Positions 26,401 through 33,855 are shown, counted from the stretch's first letter. The stretch: 41,424 nucleotides of DNA from Caballeronia arvi (GCF_001544695.2 NZ_FCOM02000060.1:1-41424); one strand, 5' to 3'. The notes: a model not told the origin generated them from the sequence alone. Numbers and translations: made by a program.

Positions 26401-26575
26401 GAGCGCGCACTACGCCCGCGAGCGAACACTCATCCGTAATGGCGAGCCCAGAGTAACCGAGCTGTGATGCCCGCAGCACCAGCTCTTCGCCATGCGAAGC
26501 TCCGCGAAGAAATGAGAAGTTGGTGAACGCGAAAAGCTCCGCGTAGTCCGGCAACGCCGACGAGGGAAAGTCCAC
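23429..26575 (-). CDS. dnaE2: DnaE2, error-prone DNA polymerase III alpha subunit
   Basis: A 1048-residue C-family polymerase of the ImuC/DnaE2 branch that carries out SOS-induced translesion synthesis with ImuA/ImuB. Order: PHP domain (YAELFAFTNFSFLRGASHGEELV, about 8-280), palm with the catalytic aspartates in PPDIDVDFEHQRREEVIQYI (about 385-410) and CQGRGSAANSAVCYCLGV, fingers, then helix-hairpin-helix and the OB-fold (KGVMFITIEDETGNVNVIIWPSLLERQR). The C-terminus HLVAQRLVDMSHLLG is complete. Third gene of the imuA-imuB-dnaE2 operon, 12 bp after imuB. The frame is intact, unlike that of imuB. Confidence 0.95.
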   Translation of the reverse strand: MDFPSSALPDYAELFAFTNFSFLRGASHGEELVLRASQLGYSGLAITDECSLAGVVRAHVQAKEEKLTLIVGSFFKLVSADKSPAFGLILLAQNRNGYGNLSELITLGRMRAAKGEYLLTPNDISKPEKDHAHLRGMQDCLAILVPDFPAKEDALAAQLEWMNDVFAERAWVGLTLHQRAMDDIHRGVVEYIADQYRVPVVATGNVVMHVRSRKPLQDTMTAIRIGKPVAECGYDLAPNAEGHLRSRLRLANLYPPHTLSETLNILERCNFSLDELRYEYPDELVPEGFTHESYLRQETYIGAHRRFPSGIPHAVQEQIEHELQLIRELQYEAYFLTVYDIVRFARSQHILCQGRGSAANSAVCYCLGVTEVDPSRGNMLFERFISKERGEPPDIDVDFEHQRREEVIQYIYRKYGRDRAAIAAAVSTYRPRGALRETGKALGIDPQIVDKVAKSHQWFDHSQDLLRRFEESGLDPSNPLIAMWATLAAQILNFPRHLSQHSGGFVISRGKLTRLVPVENAAMQDRSAIQWDKDDLEALGLLKIDVLALGMLSAIRRTLDIVSEQRGERFEMQDIPAEDEATYDMISRADTVGVFQIESRAQMSMLPRMKPREFYDLVIEVAIVRPGPIQGGAVHPYLRRRQGLEPVSYPSEALKTALGRTLGVPIFQEQVMQVAILAAGFTPGEADQLRRAMAAWKRKGGLDKYYDRIVGGMLQRGYDNEFAESIFQQIHGFGEYGFPESHAASFALLVYASSWLKCHEPAAFLAAMLNSQPMGFYSPSQLLQDATRHGVKVVPVDVTISGWDSVLEKQVDGSVAVRLGLSLLKGMKDGAAERIEAARAVKQFFSVSDLARRAQLDRRDLQVLAAANALSSLAGNRREALWQSVAAAPDRDILAEARIDDETPVLGAPSEAENIVADYNSTGLTLGRHPLSLLRSTLLEQRLMPASTLMSYRNGRLARGCGLVTVRQRPGTAKGVMFITIEDETGNVNVIIWPSLLERQRREALGAALLGVYGTWQCEGEVRHLVAQRLVDMSHLLGGLNTVSRNFC

Positions 26576-26587
26576 GACAACACCTGC

Positions 26588-28050
26588 TTATCCGAACAGG
26601 CCGTGTAGAAACCAGCGCACTTCTTCCGACTTCACGCTCGGGCGTTCGCGGTATATCCAGTAGCAGCTCTTGTCGCTCGCCTCGGCGACATAGTAGTCGC
26701 GTGTGACCAACTCACCATCATGCCAACCCGCTTCGATGCGTTCGCCGGTAGAGACGAGCTTGAGCGGGGAACCGTAGAACGGCCGATGATTCTTCATCAT
26801 CAGGCGTAGCGGCTCGTGGAGCAGCCAGGTCGGGCGCGGCAGGCCCCCCGGCGGCACCGACAACTTCGCGTCATCCTGAACGGACACCCAGCGGTTCGCA
26901 AGCTCGGGCCGGTGGTCGGACGTTGGCGCCGGGCGCAGCACGTTCTCCGCACCCAGTCTTGCGACTAGCAGTTCAAGGAGGCGGTTATGGTCTTCCGCCG
27001 AGCCGCCCGGGTCGGGGAATAAGTCCTCCGACGGCGGCTCGGCAGGTTGGACCTTCGACGCGGTCAAGCGCACGGCGATAACCGCCGCCTGCAGTTCCGT
27101 GCGCCCAAGCCGTTCTTTCAGCAAACGAACAAGATGCTCCTCGTGCCAGGTTGGCTCCGCGAGCGCAATTTCCAGGACGGTCGGCTCGACCGCCTGTCGA
27201 CCGCGCTCGTGTTCGAGCGACACCGTCGCGTGCGTGAGCGCAAGCTGTTGAGCGCTCAGCCAGCCGCAGAGTTGCACGGTGAGGCGACGTGCCGAGAACA
27301 GCACCGCTTCGGCATGCTCTACGCGGTCCGGAAGTTCGGTACGTGCGCTGAAGTTCGGCGGGACTTTAAGCCATTCATATAGCTCTGGTGACAGACCATA
27401 AGACGGTCGAGAGAATCCAACAAATCCACACCACACCTCTTGTTCAGTCCAGCGCGCGGCAGGCGCCGGATGTCACTCAACGCTCGGCAGCCGAGACCGT
27501 GAAACCAGTCAGCGAATGCGCGGACTTCCTGTAAGACCATAAGCGGCAACGAGTCGAGATGCCGCTCGAGCGAGCGCATCTTCAGTACGCGGCAACGGCC
27601 GCGCTTGGCAAGTAGCCAGGCGCCTTGCCCCGTCGGCGCGACGCTCATGCGAACCGTTACGCCTATCGATTTCACGACGCTTCGTATTTGCGAGCAGACG
27701 CTTCGAATGCCGCCGAAGAGTCGCAGGCTGGCGGTCACGTCCATGACGATGGTTTGTTCGTCGCAGAGCGCGACCTGTGGCGAGAAGCGCAGCAGGCCGA
27801 AGGCGACTGCCCGCTGCATCTCCATCTCGAGCCGGACGCTCCGGTCGTACACCGCGGCGTCCGGGGCGAGCGTCGTCACCCCGCCTCGTTTCATCCCCGG
27901 TAACACGCCTGCTTCTCGTGCCGCCGCATCCATCACAATTACCTTGTCGCGCTCAAGCACCGCACACCCGTGTTCAGTCGGAGGTAACCACCTCGGACGA
28001 AACACCTCCAGCGAAAGCCGGGGCAGGAAGATGGCGACGAACACGGCCAT
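26588..28050 (-). pseudogene. imuB: ImuB (Y-family-like mutasome protein), frameshifted
   Basis: ImuB is the non-catalytic Y-family relative that bridges the beta clamp, ImuA and DnaE2. Two overlapping frames encode it. 28050-27403 gives the N-terminal part (FVAIFLPRLSLEVF, IVMDVTASLRLFGG, RRLPRAGLNKRCGVDLLDSLDR). From 27402 to 26588 the next frame gives YGLSPELYEW, ARTELPDRVEHAEAVLFSARRL and the C-terminal DYYVAEASDKSCYWIYRERP. Inserting one base after CGT at 27403 restores DR-A-YG and a single 487-residue frame, the normal length. As written, the product would stop at 27319 and lose clamp binding and the C-terminus. This may be a real mutation or an assembly error. Confidence 0.85.
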
Positions 28051-28756
28051 AAGGGCTCAATAGAATCGGCGATGGTTGCAGTGAGAGGGACAGCTGTTCG
28101 GTTTTAGTTGGGCCTCGTCGCTTCACCACATCAACGACGAGGCCGCCATCAGCGGGTCTCACTCCAAGCCGCAGCGTTGCTGGCGAGGCGTCTTGTGCGC
28201 TCGCCAACGGCCGGATGAGCACGAGCAAGGTTTCGGTCGCCTGCGCAGCCAGGTGAAGACGTCGAAGCGCTTCAGCCCGGATGTGCTGCTGCCAGAACAC
28301 CAGGGCACCGCAGCTCTTGGCTTGCAGCACACGTTCCGCGCACCAGAGGGCGTCCGCCGTTTTCGGTGCCTGCAATCTCAACACCTTGTTCAACGGCAAA
28401 CCGAGATACGAGAACGCTAACGCGTTCGGAACGTGCGGCGACTGCAGAAGCACGATGGGGCGTGTACTACGTTCCAGGAGAGCCGGCTTCAGTAGCCGCA
28501 TCTCGCCACTCCCTGGCTGCTGGACAAGCAGCTCCACCAACGCGCCCAGCGGCCAGCCCCCGCCCGGCAACTCGGCCGACAGCGCGGCGTATCCGGTGTC
28601 GACCGTCTTGCCATACGCACGGGCGAGCTGAGACCCGCGCCAAAGGCTTATTCCCCCCGAGCTTGGATGCATAGTTCCGTCCAGCAGAGCCTCAACGGAG
28701 CGCGTGCGCTCCTCTGGGTTCCGGATTGGTAAGGGTTGGGCGGCAGTGCGGTTCAT
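27974..28756 (-). CDS. imuA: ImuA, RecA-like SOS mutasome subunit
   Basis: A 260-residue ImuA (SulA/RecA-like) that works with ImuB and DnaE2 in damage-induced mutagenesis. Recognisable features: LWRGSQLARAYGKTVDTGYAALSAELPGGGWPLGALVELL, a characteristic ImuA N-terminus, then RPIVLLQSPHVPNALAFSYLGLPLNKVLRL and LVFWQQHIRAEALRRLHLAAQATETLLVLIRP. The ATG at 28756 is chosen for family agreement; frames starting further upstream would run through the LexA box. Its 3' end overlaps imuB by 77 bp. First gene of the SOS operon. Confidence 0.9.
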   Translation of the reverse strand: MNRTAAQPLPIRNPEERTRSVEALLDGTMHPSSGGISLWRGSQLARAYGKTVDTGYAALSAELPGGGWPLGALVELLVQQPGSGEMRLLKPALLERSTRPIVLLQSPHVPNALAFSYLGLPLNKVLRLQAPKTADALWCAERVLQAKSCGALVFWQQHIRAEALRRLHLAAQATETLLVLIRPLASAQDASPATLRLGVRPADGGLVVDVVKRRGPTKTEQLSLSLQPSPILLSPYGRVRRHLPAPAFAGGVSSEVVTSD

Positions 28757-28777
28757 CAAGGGCGCTCGGCAAAAGCA

Positions 28778-28793
28778 CTGTATAAATATACAG
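28778..28793 (-). promoter_or_regulatory. LexA (SOS) box ahead of imuA-imuB-dnaE2
   Basis: CTGTATAAATATACAG matches the proteobacterial LexA consensus CTGT-N8-ACAG with an AT-rich centre, and the dyad extends to CACTG/CAGTG (28776-28795). It lies 22 bp upstream of the imuA start, so LexA would repress the mutasome until DNA damage. Confidence 0.92.
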
Positions 28794-28876
28794 TGCCACC
28801 AAGGTACCATAACCGCTCGCAAACGGCCAGTGCTAGCGATTTCCAGCATTGCGGTATGCCATAGTCATCGCTAATG

Positions 28877-28894
28877 ATTCAATATTTCTTGAAA
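28877..28894 (+). promoter_or_regulatory. ArsR operator candidate
   Basis: An imperfect inverted repeat ATTCAA-N6-TTGAAA lies 30 bp before arsR within an AT-rich promoter-like segment. This size and AT character fit ArsR/SmtB operators; binding would autoregulate the ars operon. Confidence 0.5.
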
Positions 28895-28923
28895 TATAAA
28901 AATGTTGCAGCTAAGATTTCTGC

Positions 28924-29256
28924 ATGGACACGAACCTTGTTGTACGCGCGCTCGGCGCGCTCGCTCACGATTCACGACTCGCCATATTCCGCGCTCTGGT
29001 CGTGGCAGGGCCGAGCGGAATGGCTGCTCGCGATATTGCTCAGCGACTCGGTATCTCGCCGTCGAGCCTTTCGTTTCACCTTAAAGACCTAACCCATGCG
29101 GAGCTAGTCAGCGGCCGCCAAGAGGGCCGCTTCATCTACTACTCAGCCAACTTCGAATCAATGAATGGCCTGATTAGCTTTCTGACAGAAAACTGCTGCG
29201 CTGGCGACGCATGTGGCGTCGCGCCGGCCAATCAATGCTGTGGAGACCAGAAATGA
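28924..29256 (+). CDS. arsR: ArsR-family arsenical-responsive repressor
   Basis: A 110-residue winged-helix repressor of the ars operon. HTH: SGMAARDIAQRLGISPSSLSFHLKDLTHAELVSGRQEGRFIYYSA. The classic ELCVCDL As(III) site in the recognition helix is absent; instead Cys sit at the C-terminus (C91, C92, C97, then C105, C106). This resembles the Acidithiobacillus-type ArsR with a C-terminal cysteine triad. As(III) or trivalent organoarsenicals would release it from DNA. Its TGA overlaps the arsI start (ATGA). Divergent from imuA. Confidence 0.92.
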   Translation: MDTNLVVRALGALAHDSRLAIFRALVVAGPSGMAARDIAQRLGISPSSLSFHLKDLTHAELVSGRQEGRFIYYSANFESMNGLISFLTENCCAGDACGVAPANQCCGDQK

Positions 29257-29711
29257 AGCGCATGCATATCCATATCGCCGTCGAGGACCTCGACGCGAGC
29301 ACTCAGTTCTACTCTGCGATGTTCGGTGGCGTCGCCCCGACTGTCGAGAAAGACGACTATCGCAAGTGGGAACTCAGCGACCCTAGAGTCAACTTCGCCA
29401 TTTCGAAACGAGGTGCGAAGCCCGGCGTCGACCACTTGGGTATTCAGGTCGAAACGGACGAAGAGCTTGCCGAGATGCGGGAACGTTTCGCAAGTGCCGA
29501 ATTGCCGACCATGGACCAGACGGCAACGACTTGCTGTTATGCGAAATCAGACAAGTCGTGGACCATAGACCCACAAGGGGTTGCGTGGGAAACGTTCCTA
29601 ACGCTTGAGGCTGCTCCGACATATGGACAGTCGCGGCACGATGAACAATCCCAATCCGCTGCCTGCTGCGCGCCAAGCTCAACTACTGCTCAGCTCAGGA
29701 GCCGAGCGTGA
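29253..29711 (+). CDS. arsI: ArsI C-As lyase (vicinal oxygen chelate dioxygenase)
   Basis: A 152-residue VOC-fold Fe(II) dioxygenase that cleaves the carbon-arsenic bond of trivalent methyl and aromatic arsenicals. Diagnostic features: metal ligands H5 or H7 (MHIHIAVEDLDAS), H61 (GVDHLGIQV) and E113 (AWETF), plus the vicinal cysteine pair C94-C95 in TTCCYAKSDKSW that binds the organoarsenical. The C-terminal extension carries another CC (SAACCAP). CadI-like proteins share the fold, but the ars context and the CC pair favour ArsI. Start overlaps arsR, stop overlaps arsC. Confidence 0.88.
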   Translation: MKRMHIHIAVEDLDASTQFYSAMFGGVAPTVEKDDYRKWELSDPRVNFAISKRGAKPGVDHLGIQVETDEELAEMRERFASAELPTMDQTATTCCYAKSDKSWTIDPQGVAWETFLTLEAAPTYGQSRHDEQSQSAACCAPSSTTAQLRSRA

Positions 29712-30226
29712 GTCAAAGACCATACAACGTTCTTATCCTGTGCACCGGCAATAGCGCTCGAAGCGTCATGGCGGAAGCGCTCTTCACCGTGATGGGAAAG
29801 GGGCGTTTCAAGGCATACAGCGCAGGCAGCCATCCCACTGGGCGAGTAAATCTTCTGGCCGTTGAGCTTTGTGCTGCGGCGGGCTACGACACCACTCAAC
29901 TACGCAGTAAGAGCTGGGATGAATTCGCCCAACCCAATGCACCCCAGATGGACTTGGTCATCACAGTGTGTGACCAAGCGGCTGGCGAAGCCTGCCCGTT
30001 TTGGCCGGGCACACCGATGACGGCCCATTGGGGCTTCGAGGACCCGGCTGCATTCGAAGGGTCCGAGCAGGAGAAGCGAGAGCACTTCAACAAGGTCTTT
30101 CGGCAAATCATGAATCGCGTGATTCAATTCGTGAACTTGCCGCTGGAAGTGTTGGACAGAGCCGCAAGTCAACAGGAAATGCGAACCATCGGTTCTCGTC
30201 CAGCAGAGGAATCTCATGAGCAGTAG
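29708..30226 (+). CDS. arsC: Arsenate reductase, low-molecular-weight phosphatase type
   Basis: A 172-residue thioredoxin-linked ArsC of the LMW-PTP family reducing As(V) to As(III). The P-loop LCTGNSARSVMAE contains nucleophile C12; further Cys at CDQAAGEACPFWPG supply the relay disulfide, and HWGFEDPAAFEG is the family Asp loop. The GTG start at 29708 overlaps the arsI TGA (GTGA). Its product feeds the ACR3 pump encoded next, whose start overlaps this stop by 11 bp. Confidence 0.92.
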   Translation: MSQRPYNVLILCTGNSARSVMAEALFTVMGKGRFKAYSAGSHPTGRVNLLAVELCAAAGYDTTQLRSKSWDEFAQPNAPQMDLVITVCDQAAGEACPFWPGTPMTAHWGFEDPAAFEGSEQEKREHFNKVFRQIMNRVIQFVNLPLEVLDRAASQQEMRTIGSRPAEESHEQ

Positions 30227-31277
30227 CAATGCAACCGGCGCCGCGCACGGCGCTGCCCGGATAGGCTTTTTTGAGCGCTATCTCACGGTGTGGGTAGCAC
30301 TTTGCATTGTCGCGGGTATCGCTCTAGGCCACTGGCTGCCGGCGATGTTCGAAGCCGTCGGTCGCATGGAGGTTGCGCACGTCAACATCCCGGTTGGCGT
30401 GCTTATCTGGGTGATGATTATCCCTATGCTCGTCAAAATCGACTTCGCGGCCATGGCGCAGGTTCGAGGTCACTGGCGCGGCATCGGTGTGACGCTCTTC
30501 GTGAACTGGCTCGTTAAGCCGTTTTCCATGGCTTTGCTTGGGTGGATATTCGTCCGCCACGTGTTCGCGCCGTACCTGCCGTCGAGCCAACTGGACAGCT
30601 ACGTCGCAGGGCTCATCCTGCTGGCTGCCGCGCCATGCACGGCCATGGTTTTCGTGTGGTCCCAGCTCTGCAAGGGAGACCCTTACTTCACGCTCTCCCA
30701 AGTGGCCCTGAACGACGCCATTATGATTGTCGCCTTCGCTCCCATAGTGGCGCTGCTGCTCGGCTTGTCTGCGATTACGGTGCCGTGGGATACGCTTATA
30801 ACGTCAGTCGGTCTCTATATCGTCATTCCCGTCGTACTCGCTCAAGGCTTACGCCGCCAACTTCTGGCGCGCGGCGAATCTGACTTTAAGCGCGTGGTCG
30901 CTCGAATGGGGCCCTATTCCATCAGCGCACTGCTTGCGACACTCGTGCTCCTGTTCGCCTTCCAGGGGGAGGCCATCGTCAAGGAGCCGTTGGTCATCGC
31001 AATGTTAACCGTGCCCATTCTCATCCAAGTCTTCCTGAACTCCGGTCTCGCCTACGTCCTGAACCGTCGACTTGGCGTCGCCCACTGCGTAGCCGGGCCG
31101 TCCAGCCTCATCGGCGCAAGCAATTTTTTTGAGTTGGCAGTCGCCACGGCCATTAGTCTGTTCGGATTCCAGTCGGGTGCCGCGCTTGCGACGGTCGTGG
31201 GCGTGCTCATTGAAGTGCCGGTGATGCTCCTTGTCGTCGGCGTGGTGAACAGGTCGCGACACTGGTACGAAGCTTAA
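30216..31277 (+). CDS. acr3: ACR3 arsenite efflux permease
   Basis: A 353-residue ten-span inner-membrane arsenite exporter of the ACR3/BART family. Hallmarks: WVALCIVAGIALGHWLP, VLIWVMIIPMLVKIDF, the essential cysteine region LLAAAPCTAMVFVWSQLCKGDPYFTLSQVALND, and GASNFFELAVATAISLFG near the end. GAGGAA precedes the ATG, which overlaps the arsC end. Expels As(III) made by ArsC or by ArsI action. Confidence 0.95.
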   Translation: MSSSNATGAAHGAARIGFFERYLTVWVALCIVAGIALGHWLPAMFEAVGRMEVAHVNIPVGVLIWVMIIPMLVKIDFAAMAQVRGHWRGIGVTLFVNWLVKPFSMALLGWIFVRHVFAPYLPSSQLDSYVAGLILLAAAPCTAMVFVWSQLCKGDPYFTLSQVALNDAIMIVAFAPIVALLLGLSAITVPWDTLITSVGLYIVIPVVLAQGLRRQLLARGESDFKRVVARMGPYSISALLATLVLLFAFQGEAIVKEPLVIAMLTVPILIQVFLNSGLAYVLNRRLGVAHCVAGPSSLIGASNFFELAVATAISLFGFQSGAALATVVGVLIEVPVMLLVVGVVNRSRHWYEA

Positions 31278-31292
31278 ACGCATTAAGAACGA

Positions 31293-32054
31293 ATGATGTC
31301 CACTCTTCCAAATATTGTCCCGTCGGTCCTCGATACGCCAGACACGACGAAGCTCGAGCCGCGCGCTGTATCGACGCATGCGCCGCGAATTCTTCTACTC
31401 TACGGCTCGCTTCGACCCACCTCGTACAGCAAGCTCCTCACGCTCGAGGCGGAACGCATCCTCCAGCGTTTCGGCGCTGACACGAAGGTCTTCGACCCGC
31501 ACGGCCTCCCCCTGGCAGACAGCGTCCCGCCTGACCATCCGAAGGTCGAGGAACTCCGGCAACTCTCATTTTGGTCGGAAGGTCAGGTCTGGTGCAGTCC
31601 AGAACGGCACGGCGCACTTACTGGCGTGTTCAAGAACCAGATTGACTGGCTTCCGCTCGAGACGGGCAGCATTAGACCGACCCAAGGGCGCACACTCGCG
31701 GTGATGCAAGTCTGCGGCGGTAGCCAATCATTCAACGCCGTCAACGCGCTGCGTGTTCTCGGACGATGGATGCGAATGGTGACTATCCCGAACCAGAGCT
31801 CCGTCGCTAAAGCGTTTCAGGAGTTCGACGAGAACGGGCGAATGAAGCCGTCGGCCTACTATGACCGAGTCGTAGATGTGATGGAGGAGCTTTACAAGTT
31901 CACTCTTCTCATCCGCGACCGCTCCGATTACCTGACCGACCGTTATAGCGAGCGGAAAGAGATGGTGCCGGCGGCAGTCGCTGAGCTCGCCCAAGCCGCA
32001 ATGAGTCATGAGCGAGACGGAAACGCTGACACCGACGAAAGTGAAGTCGAGTAG
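31293..32054 (+). CDS. arsH: ArsH, NADPH-dependent FMN organoarsenical oxidoreductase
   Basis: A 253-residue flavodoxin-like ArsH, oxidising trivalent methylated or aromatic arsenicals to the less toxic pentavalent forms. FMN phosphate loop LLYGSLRPTSYSKLL, then SEGQVWCSPERHGALTGVFKNQIDWLPL and VMQVCGGSQSFNAVNALRVLGRWMRM are all ArsH signatures. A doubled ATG occurs at 31293/31296 with a weak site (AAGAACG). It follows acr3 by 15 bp in the ars operon. Confidence 0.94.
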   Translation: MMSTLPNIVPSVLDTPDTTKLEPRAVSTHAPRILLLYGSLRPTSYSKLLTLEAERILQRFGADTKVFDPHGLPLADSVPPDHPKVEELRQLSFWSEGQVWCSPERHGALTGVFKNQIDWLPLETGSIRPTQGRTLAVMQVCGGSQSFNAVNALRVLGRWMRMVTIPNQSSVAKAFQEFDENGRMKPSAYYDRVVDVMEELYKFTLLIRDRSDYLTDRYSERKEMVPAAVAELAQAAMSHERDGNADTDESEVE

Positions 32055-32176
32055 TTTCTTGGCGCTTTCACAGGCGGTGACGTCATAAGCGCTTACCTTT
32101 CACGGTTGAGGCATGCCGTCCGCTCCTCGGCAAACGAGGGCTAGTCGGTCGAAGACGCGCTCATCGGAGATGCATC

Positions 32177-32620
32177 GTGAATCTAAGGCCCGCGGAGCCC
32201 GGTGACCTACACGCCATCCGAGACCTGGTGGCGCAACGAGGGTTGCCAACGTCAGATTTGCAATCGAATCTGATGGAGGGATTTCTTGTCGCCGTCAACG
32301 ATGCCGAAGAGGTCGTCGGCTGCGTGGGCGTTCAACGCTTTGGGAAATCGGCACTCGTACGCTCTCTCGCCGTAAGCCCCTCGAACGAGAAACTTGGGCT
32401 CGGACGCCTGCTTCTGCTCACTCTGGAGAAGTCGTGTTTCGCGCAGGGCGTCTGTGAGCTTTGGCTCCTCACAATGAACGCAGCCGGCTTTTTCACCGCA
32501 GCGGGATACGCACCTACTGACAAAGATGCGGCTCCCGCTGCCCTGCAATTCACGGAGCAGTTCGCCTCCATCTGTCCGGCGAGCGCCCGATGCTTGATGA
32601 AACGCCTTGGCCCTTCCTGA
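32177..32620 (+). CDS. ArsN2-type GNAT acetyltransferase
   Basis: A 147-residue GNAT. Acetyl-CoA motif A: VRSLAVSPSNEKLGLGRLLLLTLEKS. The C-terminal signature QFTEQFASICPASARCLMKRL with the preceding AAGFFTAAGYAPTD matches the ArsN2 subfamily encoded in ars operons; the related ArsN1 acetylates arsinothricin-like organoarsenicals. GTG start with GGAG upstream. It lies 122 bp after arsH on the same strand, so it belongs to or adjoins the operon. Exact substrate uncertain. Confidence 0.82.
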   Translation: MNLRPAEPGDLHAIRDLVAQRGLPTSDLQSNLMEGFLVAVNDAEEVVGCVGVQRFGKSALVRSLAVSPSNEKLGLGRLLLLTLEKSCFAQGVCELWLLTMNAAGFFTAAGYAPTDKDAAPAALQFTEQFASICPASARCLMKRLGPS

Positions 32621-33020
32621 CGAAATCTGCGTCAACGGCTTCCTGTCAAGCTGGAAAGTATCTTCCGAACGGCGGTTGAAACCCCATAGCGAAGACATTG
32701 CGACCGTGAGCATTGCGAATCTCGCCATGAGAACCTTCGGACAACCCTTCACCTTGCAACATGAAGCGGAGCCAGCCTTCTCGCGAGCCTTGCGTTCAGA
32801 ATCGGTCACCCTCAACTGGGGCCCCAAAACCTCGACGCCGTCGGCGGCGACAAAAAGTATGTCAAACGATGTAGCCGTACATCGAATCACGACCTTCCCA
32901 AGACCCTCACCGGTCAACGTCTCGCGGTCATCGCCTTCGAACTATCTATCCCCACGGTACAGGTTCAAAGGCGGGGGTGAATCGACTCGATGTGTTGGGA
33001 AGAGCGGCCAATTTGCCGAA
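32621..33020. other. Intergenic stretch between ars operon and SOS box
   Basis: A leftward open frame (about 32560-32940: IRCTATSFDILFVAADGVEVLGPQLR...) looks mildly protein-like but has only a TTG start and no ribosome site, and it runs into arsN2. I do not call it. No terminator-grade hairpin was seen after arsN2. Confidence 0.35.
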
Positions 33021-33042
33021 ATACTGTATGGATGTACAGTAT
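33021..33042 (+). promoter_or_regulatory. Second LexA (SOS) box
   Basis: CTGTATGGATGTACAG (33024-33039) fits CTGT-N8-ACAG, and the arms extend to a perfect 8-bp inverted repeat ATACTGTA/TACAGTAT around a 6-bp centre. Rightward, the first strong ribosome site and ATG follow about 60 bp on. It is the natural control site for the SRAP-containing gene string. Confidence 0.85.
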
Positions 33043-33100
33043 CGTAACGCAAAAAGTGAAGCAGTGAATTGCCCCTTTTTAGTCGCTTCTGAGGAGTCGA

Positions 33101-33481
33101 ATGGATATGCTCGTGCGGATGTACCCTGTGCACGAGGTCGCCGAACGCGTCCACGGTTGCTCAACGGCTTCGGCGACGGGACCTAGACGAAACTGTGGCA
33201 CGCGGCAAGGCTGGTGCCGACATTCTTCGCGCAAGAGAACGGGCGCACCGTTGGTACGAGGTCGATTGACGACTACACCCGGTGGAGGGTCGATGGCAGC
33301 ATCAGGGGGCGCCATCACTGCGAGGGGTGCGACGGTTCTTGCTTCGGAACGAGTCTGCGTTTGTAGTCAGCGCAGAAGATTGACGGCGCCGAACCCGTTG
33401 AACGACGCCTCTCGACCGAAGCTTGACCTACTGCACCGAAGTTCGAGCAAGGAGAACAGACGGGTCTCAGAGAATGGATAA
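33101..33481 (+). CDS. Doubtful first ORF of the SOS-box gene string
   Basis: An ATG with a strong GAGGAG site 59 bp after the LexA box opens a 126-residue frame (MDMLVRMYPVHEVAERVHG...). The start looks protein-like, but the rest is Arg/Ser/Thr/Gly-rich, like out-of-frame translation. The sister frames hold better-looking stretches: QRLRRRDLDETVARGKAGAD-ILRARERAHRWYEVD (33160-33270) and DDYTRWRVDGSIRGRHHC-EGC-DGSC (33265-33360). A gene of about 90 residues with two frameshifts would explain this. The annotated frame ends 8 bp inside the next gene. Real product uncertain. Confidence 0.3.
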   Translation: MDMLVRMYPVHEVAERVHGCSTASATGPRRNCGTRQGWCRHSSRKRTGAPLVRGRLTTTPGGGSMAASGGAITARGATVLASERVCVCSQRRRLTAPNPLNDASRPKLDLLHRSSSKENRRVSENG

Positions 33482-33818
33482 ACTTGATATAGACGAAGTG
33501 CCGGGCACGCGCGCCGATTTGCTTTGCTTCCTGGTTGCAACCGTCACTGCCTCGCACACGCTGACGCGCGAATGGCGCATTGACCATGTCGTTGAGAGCA
33601 GTCGACTTTGGCTCGCGAGAAGCGGCGTATCGATGCATTGGTTAAATCGAGTGGTGCTTGGCCAGCTTGCGATGAAGATTGCCAAGCGCGAGTTGAAGGC
33701 CGCTGGCATCGCGGTACGGCAGAGCGACGTGCAGGTGCTGTTCACCGGCGAAATGAGGCTCAACCACGCGAGCGCGGTCGTTCAGAAGATGATGAAGTTG
33801 TGCAAGCAATCGCTCTGA
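33474..33818 (+). CDS. Hypothetical protein upstream of SRAP gene
   Basis: A 114-residue soluble, basic, helical protein (RADLLCFLVATVTASHTLTREWRIDHVVESSRLWLARSGVSMHWLNRVV in pieces, then AMKIAKRELKAAGIAVRQSDVQVLF and VVQKMMKLCKQSL). I recognise no family. The immediate ribosome site is weak (CAGAGA); an AAGGAG lies 20 bp upstream. It sits between the SOS box and the SRAP gene on the same strand, 37 bp before SRAP, so co-transcription is likely. Confidence 0.55.
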   Translation: MDKLDIDEVPGTRADLLCFLVATVTASHTLTREWRIDHVVESSRLWLARSGVSMHWLNRVVLGQLAMKIAKRELKAAGIAVRQSDVQVLFTGEMRLNHASAVVQKMMKLCKQSL

Positions 33819-33855
33819 GCAGGCCGGCCAATCAATCGACCAAGGAAGACCACGC

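Noticed and set aside
24260..26467. Several rightward frames of 100-200 codons within dnaE2
   Set aside because: They mirror the intact DnaE2 coding frame and show no independent motifs.
29253..29711. Alternative call as CadI or generic glyoxalase
   Set aside because: The vicinal CC in TTCCYAKSDK, the His/His/Glu metal set and the position within an ars operon favour ArsI.
32252..32917. 221-codon leftward open frame
   Set aside because: Most of it is antisense to arsN2. The upstream part looks mildly protein-like, but only a TTG start is available, without a ribosome site.
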